A stretch of 64,000 nucleotides of DNA, taken from the NCBI RefSeq assembly GCF_008180865.1, contig NZ_VTEX01000001.1, positions 856,712 to 920,711 on the forward strand. The letters run 5' to 3'. Position 1 is the stretch's first letter; every line of letters starts with the position of its first letter. Under the pieces are notes generated by a model. It searched no databases. It saw nothing but the letters and a program-made list of their open reading frames with translations, and was not told the origin of the DNA. Shown here piece after piece: positions 25,178 through 35,052 of this stretch. A program made the translations under genes and the position numbers. Source of the DNA: Rossellomorea aquimaris. GTDB lineage: Bacteria; Bacillota; Bacilli; Bacillales; Bacillaceae_B.

Positions 25178-28100
25178 ATGGCATTTCCCAGTAATTCACA
25201 ATATACCCCTGTTTTAATTGGGGGAACACCATTATTTGACGTCTTGGGAGATGAGAGTCCCGTATCGACGGATATAGTAGGAAATTCAACATTTCCTGCA
25301 GGATTCTTCGCATACGATGGGACCAATGTTTATTTTAGGTTAAGGCTGAATGGGGATCCACGAAATAATCAGTTAACAGGCTTCAGAAATTTCTCATGGG
25401 GGGTTTTGATCAACACTACTGGTGTGGCAGGAACGTACGATTGGCTCTTTAACGTTGATGGGTTGAATAATCGTGTAGGTTTGATTCAAAATACGGTGAA
25501 ATTAGTAAATTCGTGGAATGATCCAGCAAAAGGGACTGGCGGCGGAAATCCTAATTTCGCCCAGAAGATTACCAATTTTGATTTTGCCAGGGTATCGCCT
25601 GCTGATTCCAGCATTGGTGGGGAGCAGGATTTCTTTCTTGATTGGTTTCTCCCGGCAAGCACCGTCTTCTCTTTCTTGGGCATAAATGCTTCATCAGCTA
25701 TTCGTGCCGTGTATTTTACCTCTGCAAACGCTAATAACTTTAATAAAGATTCCTTAAGAACGAGCGAGGGTTTTTCATTTGCAAATGCATTGACAGACCC
25801 CATCACTCCAGCACAAGCTGATATAAGAGCAAAATTAACAACGAATAAGGTATTGAACACCGGGCCACAAACAGTTGTTCTTGGCCAGCAAGCAAATTGG
25901 AGCGGCTCCATTACAGTCACCAATTCCGGGCGTTCTCAAGCAACATCTGTCTTTCTGGATGATATTATCGGGCCTGATGTCGTTAACTCTTTTGTCGTGA
26001 ATTCCACTTCACAAGGATTAACAACGTACAATTCAGTGACTAAATTGCTTACCTGGAATGTAGGGAATCTGAATCCCGGTGCCACTGCAACATTAACATT
26101 TACATTAAATGGTGCATTCACGACTAGTGGTTCACGGAATTTGGATAGGGTACAAGCTTCAGGTTTTGATACTTCATCAGGGAATGCAATACAATCAAAC
26201 ACATCCGTCGTCAATATCACTGTCCAGCAGACCGCCACAATCAATGGGATAATTACCGATCAATCAACAGGATTGGTACTCCCGAATACAACAGTGTCTC
26301 TTCTTCAAGGAATGAGCACGATTGCTACAACTCAATCAAACGCAAGTGGATTTTATACATTTACGAATGCAGTACCTGGAAACTATACAGTACAGGCTGC
26401 TTTAACGAACTATGTAACAGGATCAGCTAACGTAACGGCAGTAGGTGGTACATCGACAACGGCGGATATTGCACTTGTACCTCAGCCGAGTACGATTTCC
26501 GGAAATGTATCAAATGGCGGTCCCATTAACAATGCAGCCGTCCAGCTTCTCAATAATTCAGGAACCGTAATAGACACCACATCCACTAACGGAGCAGGAA
26601 ACTATTCTTTCGTAAATGTAACTCCGGGTATTTATAATGTTTCTGTTATCGCAGCCGGTTTTCAATCTCAAGTAAAATCCGTCATGACAGCGCCCAACCA
26701 GGCAGCGGTCGTCAATTTTACCCTCTTTGCAAATCCGGGAGCTATTTCAGGTACAGTCCGTGATTCCTCCAATAATACAGCCATCCCACTGGCAAATTTA
26801 GAGTTGATTGATTCAAACGGAGTACTCATTGCCACCACGACGGCAGATGGAAGCGGTCAATATTCCTTTAATAATTTCGCTCCAGGGAATTATCAAGTCA
26901 GGTCTTTCGCTACAAACTATAGTACAACGACAGTATTTTCAACGGTTACAGCTGGCAATACCACAATAACCAACATTTTCCTTGAGCCCAATCCCGGCTC
27001 TATTCAAGGCACGGTAGTAGACGGAGATACCTTGATGGCCATTTCAGGAGCCTCAGTACAGGCAGTGAACGGTCAAAATGTCATCGTAGCCTCTGCAACA
27101 ACAAACGGAAGTGGACAATATTCATTTGATAGTCTTCTACCTGGATCGTATTCTCTTATCTTTACAGCTGATGGGTTTGCGACCATAAACCTCGGTGCGG
27201 TTGTTACATCAAACACTTCTACAACTGTGAATGCGTATTTATCCAAGCTTGCTGGAGCACTTCAAGGAACAGTACTGGATCCCAACGCCGCCGGGATACC
27301 AAGTGCAACGGTTACCATATTCCAAAATAATATTCAGATTAATTCTGTAGTAACTGACGCAAATGGTAACTACATGATCTCCGGACTGCCTCCAGGAAGC
27401 TATACGGTTGTTGCTAGTGCACCCAATTACACCACTGAAACCGTTGCAGCAATGATTGTAAATGGTCAATCCACCTCGTTAAATATTACGTTAAACGAAG
27501 ATCCAGGTACATTGACGGGGTTTGTTAGAGACACGAATAATGCCCCGATTGCCGGAGGAAGTGTTACGGTTCAAATCAGTACCGGGGCAGGAATCATTGT
27601 TGCTACCACTGTCACGTCACCTGACGGATCCTATACGGTTCAGAGCCTTGCCCCCGGGAATTACACCGTTGTCGCAGCAGCATCAAATTTTCAGGCTGCC
27701 ACTCAAGGGGTGACTGTTGTTTCGAATATGACCTCTAACGTGAACTTTAACTTGGCAGCTGATCCAGGTTCAATATCTGGAATCGTATCAAATGCCCAAA
27801 CAGGCACGCCAATAGTTGGTGCAAATGTGGAGGTAAGAATTGTTGATTCAAGTGGAGCAGTCATCGCGACCGTTTTGACAGATAATAATGGAGAATATGT
27901 TGTAAATGGATTGGCTCCAAGTATTTACTCGGTCCTGGTTTCAGCACCAGATTTTCAAACCAATGCCGCTACTGTACAAGTCACCTCAAATCAAACAGTG
28001 GATGGAAGCATCGCACTTGAACCTGATCCCGGTCAGATAACGGGGACAGTCTTAGACAGTGTTGGGAGTAACCCTATCCCTGGAGCAAGTGTCAGCATCG

Positions 28101-31100
28101 TGAATAGCTCAGGAACACTGATTACAACGGTATTAACGGATCCAAACGGAATATTCATGGTTCAAGGACTCGCACCTGATAACTATACAGTGAATGTATT
28201 TGCAAACGACTTCCAAAACGGGACAGTGGGAGCCCTAGTAAATTCAGGGCAGACAACGCCGGTTTCGGTTTCACTGGAACCTAATCCAGGAGCGATAACG
28301 GGGACCATCAGCCCCCTTGTAACGAATACAACTATTCAACTTCGGAATGTTAACAACGTATTAATCGATTCAGTCGTGCCAAATCAGGATGGGACATTTT
28401 CATTCAATAATTTAACGCCGGGAAACTACACTGTTTTAGGATCGGCTCCTAACTATTCAACTGCCCAGGCTGGAGCTTTCGTCCTGGCGAATCAAACTTC
28501 AACCGTGGATCTGACTCTTACCCCAAACCCAGGCACAGTGTCAGGGATCGTGACGGATAATCTTGGAAATCCACTTGTAAACGCCATTGTACAAATCCTT
28601 GATCAAAATAATAGTTTAATCGGTTCAGGATTCACTGACTCATCTGGACAATATATTGTCGGAAATCTTCCAAGCGGATCATTCAATGTGGTTGTCAATT
28701 CACCTGGGTTCGGGCAGGTCATTACAGGGATTTTCGTAGAGGTGGGTCAAGATTTAAGTGATGTAAATATTTCCTTGATACCGAACCCGGGCTCCATCAA
28801 CGGTCAGATCACTAATCGAACCACAGGAGAACCGATTTCAGGAGTAACTGTAATCATCATTGATGGAAGTTCTCAAATTCCAGTCGCAACAACAACAACT
28901 TCAGTATTTGGAAACTATTCAGTTAGTGGCTTATCACCGGGCTCATATATTGTCTCAGCAACTAAAATGAATTTTACCACAGAGCAGATTGGAGCCATTG
29001 TCATTAGTGATACAGATACGAGAGCCGATTTGTCACTAGGAGAAAATCCAGGTGCATTAGAAGGAAATGTTGAAGACACCAATGGAAATCCAATAACAGG
29101 AAATGATATTCAGATTTCAGTGTACAATGAAAACAATGTTCTGGTAGTTGCATTTTTTGCAAATTCAGACGGCACATACACTGTTCCATCTCTCGCGCCG
29201 GGTACGTACTTCATTACAGCTACGGTACCGAACTTTTCTTCCTCAACCGTTTCAGCAATCGTAGAATCCAATCAAACTAGTACTGTAACAAACGTATTAG
29301 CTGCAATTCCAGTAATGTTAACCGTTCAAGTCATGATTGAAAACACTGCGAATCCAATCCAAGGAGCAACGGTCACGGTGAGGCACGCCAATAACATCCC
29401 AATTGTAACAGGAATCACAGATGAAAGTGGATTTGTCACGTTTTTCTCTTTACCAACAGGCACATTGAATATCACAGCTGATGCTTCTTCGTTTGGAACG
29501 GATACGAAGTCTGTTATCGGTGGCCCTGGGGATATTCTATTTGCATCCCTGAATCTGGCGCAAAATCCTGGTCAACTCCAAGGGTTTATTTCAAATCTTA
29601 CTAACGGAAATGCAATCGCTAACGCCGTCATTCAACTATACGATTTCACGAATGTTCTCGTCCAAACCACATTATCTAATCAAAACGGAGAATATACCTT
29701 CTCGAGAGTAACTCCTGGAGTGTACACGGTCATTGCCAATGCATCAGATTTTGGACCGGAGACGGCTGGTGCCATCGTAGAATCCAATCAAACCAGTTTA
29801 CTAAGCTTTGCATTAAGTGCAAATCCGGGTATCGTACAAGGATTTGTCCGGGACTCGCTCACGCTTAATCCGATTCCAGGTGCAAACGTCGAAGTCAGGG
29901 AGCTTTCCGGATCGGGTCCAATCATTTTTACCACGATTACGGATTCGAATGGGTTCTTCCAGACGACGACCCTCTCCCCAAGGGTATATGTATTAGTCGG
30001 AAGCAGTCCTGGTTTTGGCACAAGCGCTGTATCGGCAGAAGTGATGAGTGGAGGTGTTACTGAAATTGAGCTTCTTCTTACGCCCAATCCGGGGTCCCTT
30101 GTCGGAACTGCTAGAGATGCTGCGACATTACAAGCCTTGACAGACACATTAATCAGGGTCATCGACAACCAGGGAACAGTAGTAGCGACCGTACAAACGT
30201 CTGTTGACGGAACATATCTTATCGAAGGTCTTGCTCAAGGAAGCTATTCTGTAGCCGCCATTAACCCTGACTATCAATCCGAAATTGTTCAAACAAACAT
30301 TCAGCCTAATTCTACGACATTATTAGACTTTAATCTTCAGGGCAATCCCGCGACTCTTAGTGGAAACATCGTTGATGCATTCGATCAGTCCCCTTTAACC
30401 GGTGTAATTGTTGAAGTTTATTTAAGTGGAACCGACATTCTGGTGAGACGTGTCCTTACTGACGAAAACGGAAACTATTTAATCGAAGGACTGCCGCAAG
30501 GAACCTTTGACGTGAAAGCTCAGCTTCAAGATTACGCCATAAATGTGAATACCGTATTTTTATCACCTGGTGATAGTGAAGTGCTAAATGTTGAACTTGT
30601 TCCATTCCCTGCAACGGTTAAAGGAACGATTAGAGATGCAGACACATTTGATCTACTTAGCGGTGCACTTGTACAAGTGGTTATACCAAATACCGACATC
30701 GTTGTTGGGAGCATCATTACATCCAGTGACGGTACGTATTCTATCGGTAATTTACCACAGGGAAGCTATAATGTAGTCATATCAGCAGACGGCTATGCCA
30801 CTGAGGTTGTACCGGTCATCCTTGCTCCAAAAGGGACAAAAACGGTGAATGCGAATCTTGACCCGAATCCAGCAACCATTTCCGGCGAGGTATTAAATGC
30901 TCAATCGGCTGCCGGAATACAAGGTGCGTTAGTGAGAGTTTTTAACTCTGACGGCGTGTTTATTACAAGCATTTTAACCGATGAAAATGGTTTCTACTCA
31001 ATTTCAGGTTTGGGAGCAGGTCAATACACTGTTATAGCGAGTGCACCCGGTTTCGCAGATGGCATTAACATCGTTACGCTATCACCGGGTGAATCCGAAT

Positions 31101-32740
31101 CACTGAATTTCAGCTTATCAAACCAAACCGCAACTCTTAGAGGAATTGTACGGGATAACGTGAACAATCAACCGCTTCAATCCGCTCTTGTACAAGTTTT
31201 CAGAATAGGTACAGCGATCCCGATTGCCTCTGTCCTTACCAATGGCTCTGGTGAGTATGTGATTGAGGGGTTAGATCCAAGAGAATATCGAATCGTCTTT
31301 TCGGCTGATGGATACACAAGTGAAGTCTTCAGGATTTTCCTTACCAATGGTGAAGACCGGACACTTAATGTGAATCTCCTGCGCCAGCCAGCAACCATTG
31401 CAGGTAATGTAACCGATGCGACAACAGGACTGCCGATCCAAAGTGCCGGCGTCATTACGGTGATCAGTGGAAGTGGAATCGTAGTAGCGTCCACCTTGAC
31501 GGACCAAGAAGGAAATTATATATTAACTGGTCTGGCACCTGGTGATTACAACGTGATCTTCTCAGCTGATGGATACGTCAGGTCGACGTTCAAGATCACA
31601 TTAAGCCCGAATGAAACAGCCATCCTCAATGCCGCTTTAGAACCAAATCCCGCTACCATTACGGGAAATGTACGTGACGTGAATACGCTCGATCCGATCG
31701 GGAACGCAATCATCCAAGTATTCACACTCGATGGAATATTACTGGGAGTTACCCTTACAGATATGAATGGTAGTTACATCATTTCTGGTTTGCCTGGGGG
31801 AACAGTCGTACTGGTCGTGCGTGCACAAGGATATCAAAGTCAAATGCAAAATGTCACCGTGACAAGAGGTAACACGACGACAGTCAACTTCTTATTAGAG
31901 GATAATCCGTCAAGCATAAGTGGGATTGTCACTGACATTCGAACAGGCGAACCCATTTCCCAAGTTCTTGTTCAAATCTTCCCGATAGGTTCCATTGTTC
32001 CGATTCGTTCTACCTTAACAGATCCAAATGGATTCTATATCCTAACGGGATTACCTGCAGGAACCTACGTGATTCGATTCACTGCAGCAGGCTACCCGGT
32101 CAAAGAGATTTCCATTGTACTTGGAGAAGGCGAAAGCCTACAGTTAAACGTTCAATTAGGAGAAGAAGCCCCACCTCCGCCACCAGGAAGTATAAGACCT
32201 GAATGCATCTCTGTAGAAAAAGTGTATGACTGGGTCATCGCAACCCATAACACCACTCAATCCGTCAGTCTCTCACCTGATTGCAGGGAGTTTGTAGATG
32301 AACTCGTGGCAAGAGGAGATGGAATACATGTAGAGTGTCAGCTCAATCCAAATACCGAGACGAGATGCTTGCTCCTTTCGTTCGAAACTGGAACACCGGG
32401 TTATGTAGTGATACGGGGGCAAGCGTTTTTGCTTGTGACCATCCAATCCTTATTTAATGAAGAAGATTTCTGCACCATGGAAGTACCAATCTTCTTTGAT
32501 AAAAAACTAGCCGTATGCTTACCAGAAGGAATGGATGCAAGCAATGTGAACTGCTCTCTTATGGATATCAAGTGTCGTGAGAAAGAGGGAAGCCTCACTC
32601 GTGAACAAGTGAAACTTCAACTCATCGCATGCCTGGAAATAGAAATACTTCATCCAGTCGTTCTTGAAGTTTTAGGAACTTTCTGTACACCAAGGACCAA
32701 TGTCAAGCGTGTGGAAGAAGAAGAAAAGGATATGTGTTAA
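25178..32740 (+). CDS. Giant carboxypeptidase-regulatory-like repeat protein, probable surface/spore fibre
   Basis: A 2520-residue protein. Residues 1-225 form an N-terminal domain with no signal peptide (MAFPSNSQYTPVLIGG). Residues about 226-345 look like a DUF11-type beta domain (ITVTNSGRSQATSVFLDDI). From about 352 to 2328 come 23 tandem repeats of about 83-88 residues. Each has G-x-I-x-G-x-V-x-D, a TDxxGxYxxxxLxPGxY turn and a strand ending NPG or NPA. They are CarboxypepD_reg-like beta-sandwiches. After a PPPPP linker comes a C-terminal domain of about 185 residues with many cysteines, opening ECISVEKVYDWV. Lack of an export signal suggests either a spore-coat protein made in the mother cell or another route. 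AAAGGAGGG precedes the ATG. Confidence 0.85.
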   Translation: MAFPSNSQYTPVLIGGTPLFDVLGDESPVSTDIVGNSTFPAGFFAYDGTNVYFRLRLNGDPRNNQLTGFRNFSWGVLINTTGVAGTYDWLFNVDGLNNRVGLIQNTVKLVNSWNDPAKGTGGGNPNFAQKITNFDFARVSPADSSIGGEQDFFLDWFLPASTVFSFLGINASSAIRAVYFTSANANNFNKDSLRTSEGFSFANALTDPITPAQADIRAKLTTNKVLNTGPQTVVLGQQANWSGSITVTNSGRSQATSVFLDDIIGPDVVNSFVVNSTSQGLTTYNSVTKLLTWNVGNLNPGATATLTFTLNGAFTTSGSRNLDRVQASGFDTSSGNAIQSNTSVVNITVQQTATINGIITDQSTGLVLPNTTVSLLQGMSTIATTQSNASGFYTFTNAVPGNYTVQAALTNYVTGSANVTAVGGTSTTADIALVPQPSTISGNVSNGGPINNAAVQLLNNSGTVIDTTSTNGAGNYSFVNVTPGIYNVSVIAAGFQSQVKSVMTAPNQAAVVNFTLFANPGAISGTVRDSSNNTAIPLANLELIDSNGVLIATTTADGSGQYSFNNFAPGNYQVRSFATNYSTTTVFSTVTAGNTTITNIFLEPNPGSIQGTVVDGDTLMAISGASVQAVNGQNVIVASATTNGSGQYSFDSLLPGSYSLIFTADGFATINLGAVVTSNTSTTVNAYLSKLAGALQGTVLDPNAAGIPSATVTIFQNNIQINSVVTDANGNYMISGLPPGSYTVVASAPNYTTETVAAMIVNGQSTSLNITLNEDPGTLTGFVRDTNNAPIAGGSVTVQISTGAGIIVATTVTSPDGSYTVQSLAPGNYTVVAAASNFQAATQGVTVVSNMTSNVNFNLAADPGSISGIVSNAQTGTPIVGANVEVRIVDSSGAVIATVLTDNNGEYVVNGLAPSIYSVLVSAPDFQTNAATVQVTSNQTVDGSIALEPDPGQITGTVLDSVGSNPIPGASVSIVNSSGTLITTVLTDPNGIFMVQGLAPDNYTVNVFANDFQNGTVGALVNSGQTTPVSVSLEPNPGAITGTISPLVTNTTIQLRNVNNVLIDSVVPNQDGTFSFNNLTPGNYTVLGSAPNYSTAQAGAFVLANQTSTVDLTLTPNPGTVSGIVTDNLGNPLVNAIVQILDQNNSLIGSGFTDSSGQYIVGNLPSGSFNVVVNSPGFGQVITGIFVEVGQDLSDVNISLIPNPGSINGQITNRTTGEPISGVTVIIIDGSSQIPVATTTTSVFGNYSVSGLSPGSYIVSATKMNFTTEQIGAIVISDTDTRADLSLGENPGALEGNVEDTNGNPITGNDIQISVYNENNVLVVAFFANSDGTYTVPSLAPGTYFITATVPNFSSSTVSAIVESNQTSTVTNVLAAIPVMLTVQVMIENTANPIQGATVTVRHANNIPIVTGITDESGFVTFFSLPTGTLNITADASSFGTDTKSVIGGPGDILFASLNLAQNPGQLQGFISNLTNGNAIANAVIQLYDFTNVLVQTTLSNQNGEYTFSRVTPGVYTVIANASDFGPETAGAIVESNQTSLLSFALSANPGIVQGFVRDSLTLNPIPGANVEVRELSGSGPIIFTTITDSNGFFQTTTLSPRVYVLVGSSPGFGTSAVSAEVMSGGVTEIELLLTPNPGSLVGTARDAATLQALTDTLIRVIDNQGTVVATVQTSVDGTYLIEGLAQGSYSVAAINPDYQSEIVQTNIQPNSTTLLDFNLQGNPATLSGNIVDAFDQSPLTGVIVEVYLSGTDILVRRVLTDENGNYLIEGLPQGTFDVKAQLQDYAINVNTVFLSPGDSEVLNVELVPFPATVKGTIRDADTFDLLSGALVQVVIPNTDIVVGSIITSSDGTYSIGNLPQGSYNVVISADGYATEVVPVILAPKGTKTVNANLDPNPATISGEVLNAQSAAGIQGALVRVFNSDGVFITSILTDENGFYSISGLGAGQYTVIASAPGFADGINIVTLSPGESESLNFSLSNQTATLRGIVRDNVNNQPLQSALVQVFRIGTAIPIASVLTNGSGEYVIEGLDPREYRIVFSADGYTSEVFRIFLTNGEDRTLNVNLLRQPATIAGNVTDATTGLPIQSAGVITVISGSGIVVASTLTDQEGNYILTGLAPGDYNVIFSADGYVRSTFKITLSPNETAILNAALEPNPATITGNVRDVNTLDPIGNAIIQVFTLDGILLGVTLTDMNGSYIISGLPGGTVVLVVRAQGYQSQMQNVTVTRGNTTTVNFLLEDNPSSISGIVTDIRTGEPISQVLVQIFPIGSIVPIRSTLTDPNGFYILTGLPAGTYVIRFTAAGYPVKEISIVLGEGESLQLNVQLGEEAPPPPPGSIRPECISVEKVYDWVIATHNTTQSVSLSPDCREFVDELVARGDGIHVECQLNPNTETRCLLLSFETGTPGYVVIRGQAFLLVTIQSLFNEEDFCTMEVPIFFDKKLAVCLPEGMDASNVNCSLMDIKCREKEGSLTREQVKLQLIACLEIEILHPVVLEVLGTFCTPRTNVKRVEEEEKDMC

Positions 32741-32744
32741 TAAT

Positions 32745-32782
32745 AAAAAGAGGTGCCCTTCAGTGGAGAGCACCTCTTTTTT
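32745..32782. terminator. Bidirectional terminator after the giant repeat gene
   Basis: AAAAAGAGGTGC and GCACCTCTTTTTT form the stem with a 13-base loop. T runs exist on both strands, serving the repeat gene and the convergent VOC gene. Confidence 0.85.
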
Positions 32783-32804
32783 ATGGGGAATTATTAAAGA
32801 TGAA

Positions 32805-33239
32805 TCAGTAACTTGAACTTCCTTTTTTTGTTTCTTGAGATTTTCTAATGTTTTTTCGATGGAAGGGAGAATCTTCTTGTTCATTTACGACACTAAAGGG
32901 ATTGTTGTCTAGATCAAAGAAATCAAACCCTTTCATACCACCAAAGTCCTCAATAGGGGTAGTGACAACACCTGCACTCTTTAACTTCTCATGCACAGCC
33001 TCAATATTGTCTACTAAAAAATTAAAGTACACATTTTTCCTCTTCCCACTGATGACAAATTCAGTAGGCTGAGGGGATTCCACCTGAACCAATCCTATTT
33101 GAGTGTCACTATTAGGGAAATAAAAACCTGCACCACTATCCCAGGTATCAATCTTTCTCACACCTAAATGCTTTTCATACCATTTCATCGATTTCTCCAT
33201 GTCCGTCACCGGGATAAATACACTACCGACTTTAAACAA
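32805..33239 (-). CDS. VOC-family (glyoxalase/bleomycin resistance fold) protein
   Basis: A protein of about 144 residues with two beta-alpha-beta-beta-beta modules. It opens VGSVFIPVTDMEKSMKWYEKHL, the standard VOC start, and ends with FFDLDNNPFSVV, the metal-ligand strand. AAGGAG lies seven bases before a TTG at 33239; the GTG at 33248 overlaps that site and is less likely. Function unspecified: such proteins range from lyases to drug-binding proteins. A basic C-terminal tail of about 20 residues follows the fold. Confidence 0.82.
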   Translation of the reverse strand: MFKVGSVFIPVTDMEKSMKWYEKHLGVRKIDTWDSGAGFYFPNSDTQIGLVQVESPQPTEFVISGKRKNVYFNFLVDNIEAVHEKLKSAGVVTTPIEDFGGMKGFDFFDLDNNPFSVVNEQEDSPFHRKNIRKSQETKKGSSSY

Positions 33240-33333
33240 AAAACTCACTCCTTCTATTTGGAATTCATTGGTATAACGATTATACTAGAATAAAAGTTAC
33301 AAATGTTTTTAAATTTTTTTTGAAAGGACGAAA

Positions 33334-33969
33334 ATGTTGATTTTTGAGGAACTGGAAACTACGATTCTAAAACTTTATAAGTATTGTATGAAGCTATCTG
33401 GTTCTATTCCAGAAGCAGAAGACCTTGTTCAGGATACCCTTTTGAAAACTTACAGATTGATGAAGTCAGATCCCGAACGAAACTTATCCATGTCCTTTCT
33501 CTATACCATCGCCAAAAACCTTTTTATCGATGGTAAAAGAAAAAGCAAAGATGTGGTTTGCTTTCATGAAGAGTATCATTTCGAATCATATGACTTTACC
33601 GAATATGACTCTCTGTTGGAATGTCTATTTACAGTGTTACCCCTTAAGCAAGCTATGCTTCTCACATTGAAAGACGTGTATGGATACTCATCTAAAGAAA
33701 TCGCCTCAATGCTTCGAATCAGCGATACATCGGTCAAGACCGCTCTTCACCGTGCCAGAAATAGACTGATGAAGGGTGCTCCATATGCAAATTCTGATAA
33801 ACAACTCCTTTTTGAAATAACAAACTCTATCAAGGAATCAAATACATTACGATTATTTCAATATTATCGACTGCTAGAAACCAAGTATTACAGTGCCTCG
33901 AGAAAATCAGTGAATACTATTAGCTATGTTGTTGATCCAGATGGAAATGTGTTAGAAATCATCAGTTGA
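33334..33969 (+). CDS. Sigma-70 family (ECF-type) RNA polymerase sigma factor
   Basis: A 211-residue sigma factor. Region 2 is present as GSIPEAEDLVQDTLLKTYRL, then SFLYTIAKNLFIDGKRK (residues about 25-82). Region 4 is LKDVYGYSSKEIASMLRISDTSVKTALHRARNRL (residues about 111-144, given here as one continuous motif region). A C-terminal extension of about 60 residues follows. No anti-sigma gene is adjacent; an effector-binding-domain gene follows after 12 bp and may be co-transcribed. The regulon is unknown. Confidence 0.85.
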   Translation: MLIFEELETTILKLYKYCMKLSGSIPEAEDLVQDTLLKTYRLMKSDPERNLSMSFLYTIAKNLFIDGKRKSKDVVCFHEEYHFESYDFTEYDSLLECLFTVLPLKQAMLLTLKDVYGYSSKEIASMLRISDTSVKTALHRARNRLMKGAPYANSDKQLLFEITNSIKESNTLRLFQYYRLLETKYYSASRKSVNTISYVVDPDGNVLEIIS

Positions 33970-33981
33970 GGAGGTATAATT

Positions 33982-34455
33982 ATGATAACGCGTAACATAA
34001 AAGTGAAGAAAATTGGTGAATTGAAATTAATAGGTATTCGAGTCGTATGCCCCGGTGACCAGTACATAATAGAGATTCCAAAAGCTGCTTCTAAATTGAA
34101 AGAAAGGGTCCATGAGATTAAGGATCTTATAAATAAGCAGATTCAACTTGGTGCGTTCATTGCAGAGGACACTACTGGCGACTTGGATGGATACTGGGTA
34201 GGGATGGAAGTGGAGAAGATTGAAGTTATTCCCCCTGGCATGGTGTCATTAACGATTCCGCCACAAACCTATGTAAGTTCCTTTTATCAAGGGACGAATC
34301 ATGGAATTAGAGATGCATATCGTGACATGCATGAATGGGCAGGGATAAATGGATATGCAAGACGTAGAGATTTATGGCACTTAGAGAAATTTTATCGTTT
34401 TGATAGTGGTGAACAGGTAGAAGTGGAATTGTTGGATACAGTTGAATCGAAGTGA
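33982..34455 (+). CDS. Effector-binding (GyrI-like) domain protein
   Basis: A 157-residue stand-alone protein of the GyrI-like/AraC effector-binding family. The opening KKIGELKLIGIRV strand and VSLTIPPQTYVSSFYQG segment are typical, as are two pseudo-symmetric halves. It has no DNA-binding domain. These proteins bind small hydrophobic compounds or act as hydrolases. It follows the sigma factor after 12 bp with GAGGAGG as ribosome binding site, so they may be an operon. Confidence 0.75.
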   Translation: MITRNIKVKKIGELKLIGIRVVCPGDQYIIEIPKAASKLKERVHEIKDLINKQIQLGAFIAEDTTGDLDGYWVGMEVEKIEVIPPGMVSLTIPPQTYVSSFYQGTNHGIRDAYRDMHEWAGINGYARRRDLWHLEKFYRFDSGEQVEVELLDTVESK

Positions 34456-34465
34456 TTGGATGGCT

Positions 34466-34490
34466 GACTCTATAATAGAGTCGGTTTTTT
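34466..34490 (+). terminator. Terminator of the sigma factor/effector-binding pair
   Basis: GACTCTA-TAA-TAGAGTC hairpin followed by GGTTTTTTT, 10 bases after the stop codon. Confidence 0.75.
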
Positions 34491-34577
34491 TGATTGGACG
34501 TGAGTGGAGAGGGGCATATCGTGTTATAAATTTTGCAGAAAAGGTTGGAAAGCTTGCAATCATGGGTTTGAGACCGA

Positions 34578-34670
34578 TTCGCCGTTAAATTAGAAATATC
34601 GCCGATAAAAGTAAATATTTCCCATTAAAATAAAATTTTCGCCGTTAAAACGAAAATATCGCCGTTATCT
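34578..34670 (+). repeat. Five 20-bp repeat units (locus C)
   Basis: TCGCCGTTAAA/TCGCCGATAAAA cores with the key C at 34580, 34600, 34640 and 34660, and a degenerate unit (TTCCCATTAAAA) at 34620. Steps are exactly 20 bases. The array sits upstream of the osmoprotectant operon. It matches loci at 3888-4022 and 11307-11366. Confidence 0.75.
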
Positions 34671-34911
34671 CCTTTTTCAGCACATGCATCATCATGAAAA
34701 TTAAACCCTAACGGACCCAACCGACCGTTTCATAACTCTTTCACTAAAAAATTCTAATTTTTAAAAAATTATTATATAATTCCCAAAAAACCAAAAAAGA
34801 CTACACAATGATAGGTATCGCATACACTCCACACCTCTCATTACACCTCTTGATCCAACAAAAATTCACAGCCAAAACTTAACCTTTTCCACCACTATTT
34901 TCCGACATAAT
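34671..34911. other. Intergenic sequence before the osmoprotectant operon
   Basis: AT-rich sequence with no gene visible. It lies between the 20-bp repeats and the candidate sigma-B promoter at 34912. Confidence 0.5.
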
Positions 34912-34937
34912 GTTTCAAAATTCCACAAATGGGGTAA
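34912..34937 (+). promoter_or_regulatory. Candidate sigma-B promoter of the osmoprotectant operon
   Basis: GTTTCA at 34912-34917, a 14-bp spacer and GGGTAA at 34932-34937 resemble the sigma-B consensus GTTTAA/GGGTAT. It is about 115 bases before the first permease start. Sigma-B control of osmoprotectant uptake is known in Bacillus. It is a motif match only. Confidence 0.45.
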
Positions 34938-34976
34938 AAGAATGTTGGCGCAATTATACGGTTATACTAAATCCGT

Positions 34977-35021
34977 GGGTCGTCAGGACTAGATTAGATC
35001 CTGGACGGCTTTTGTTTTGCC
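34977..35021 (+). terminator. Leader hairpin before the osmoprotectant operon
   Basis: GTCGTC-AGGA pairs with TCCT-GGACGGC (a bulged G), followed by TTTTGTTTTG. It lies between the candidate promoter and the first gene, so it could be an attenuator. Confidence 0.45.
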
Positions 35022-35052
35022 CAAAATACATAAATAAAGGAGGGTGTAAACT

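Noticed and set aside
25486..25923. Minus-strand 145-codon frame within the giant gene
   Set aside because: Antisense to a strongly supported coding frame; no start signals.
3888..34670. CRISPR array
   Set aside because: The 20-bp units are degenerate, have no separate constant repeats and unique spacers, and no cas genes are near. The collagen repeats at 63.7 kb are in frame and coding.
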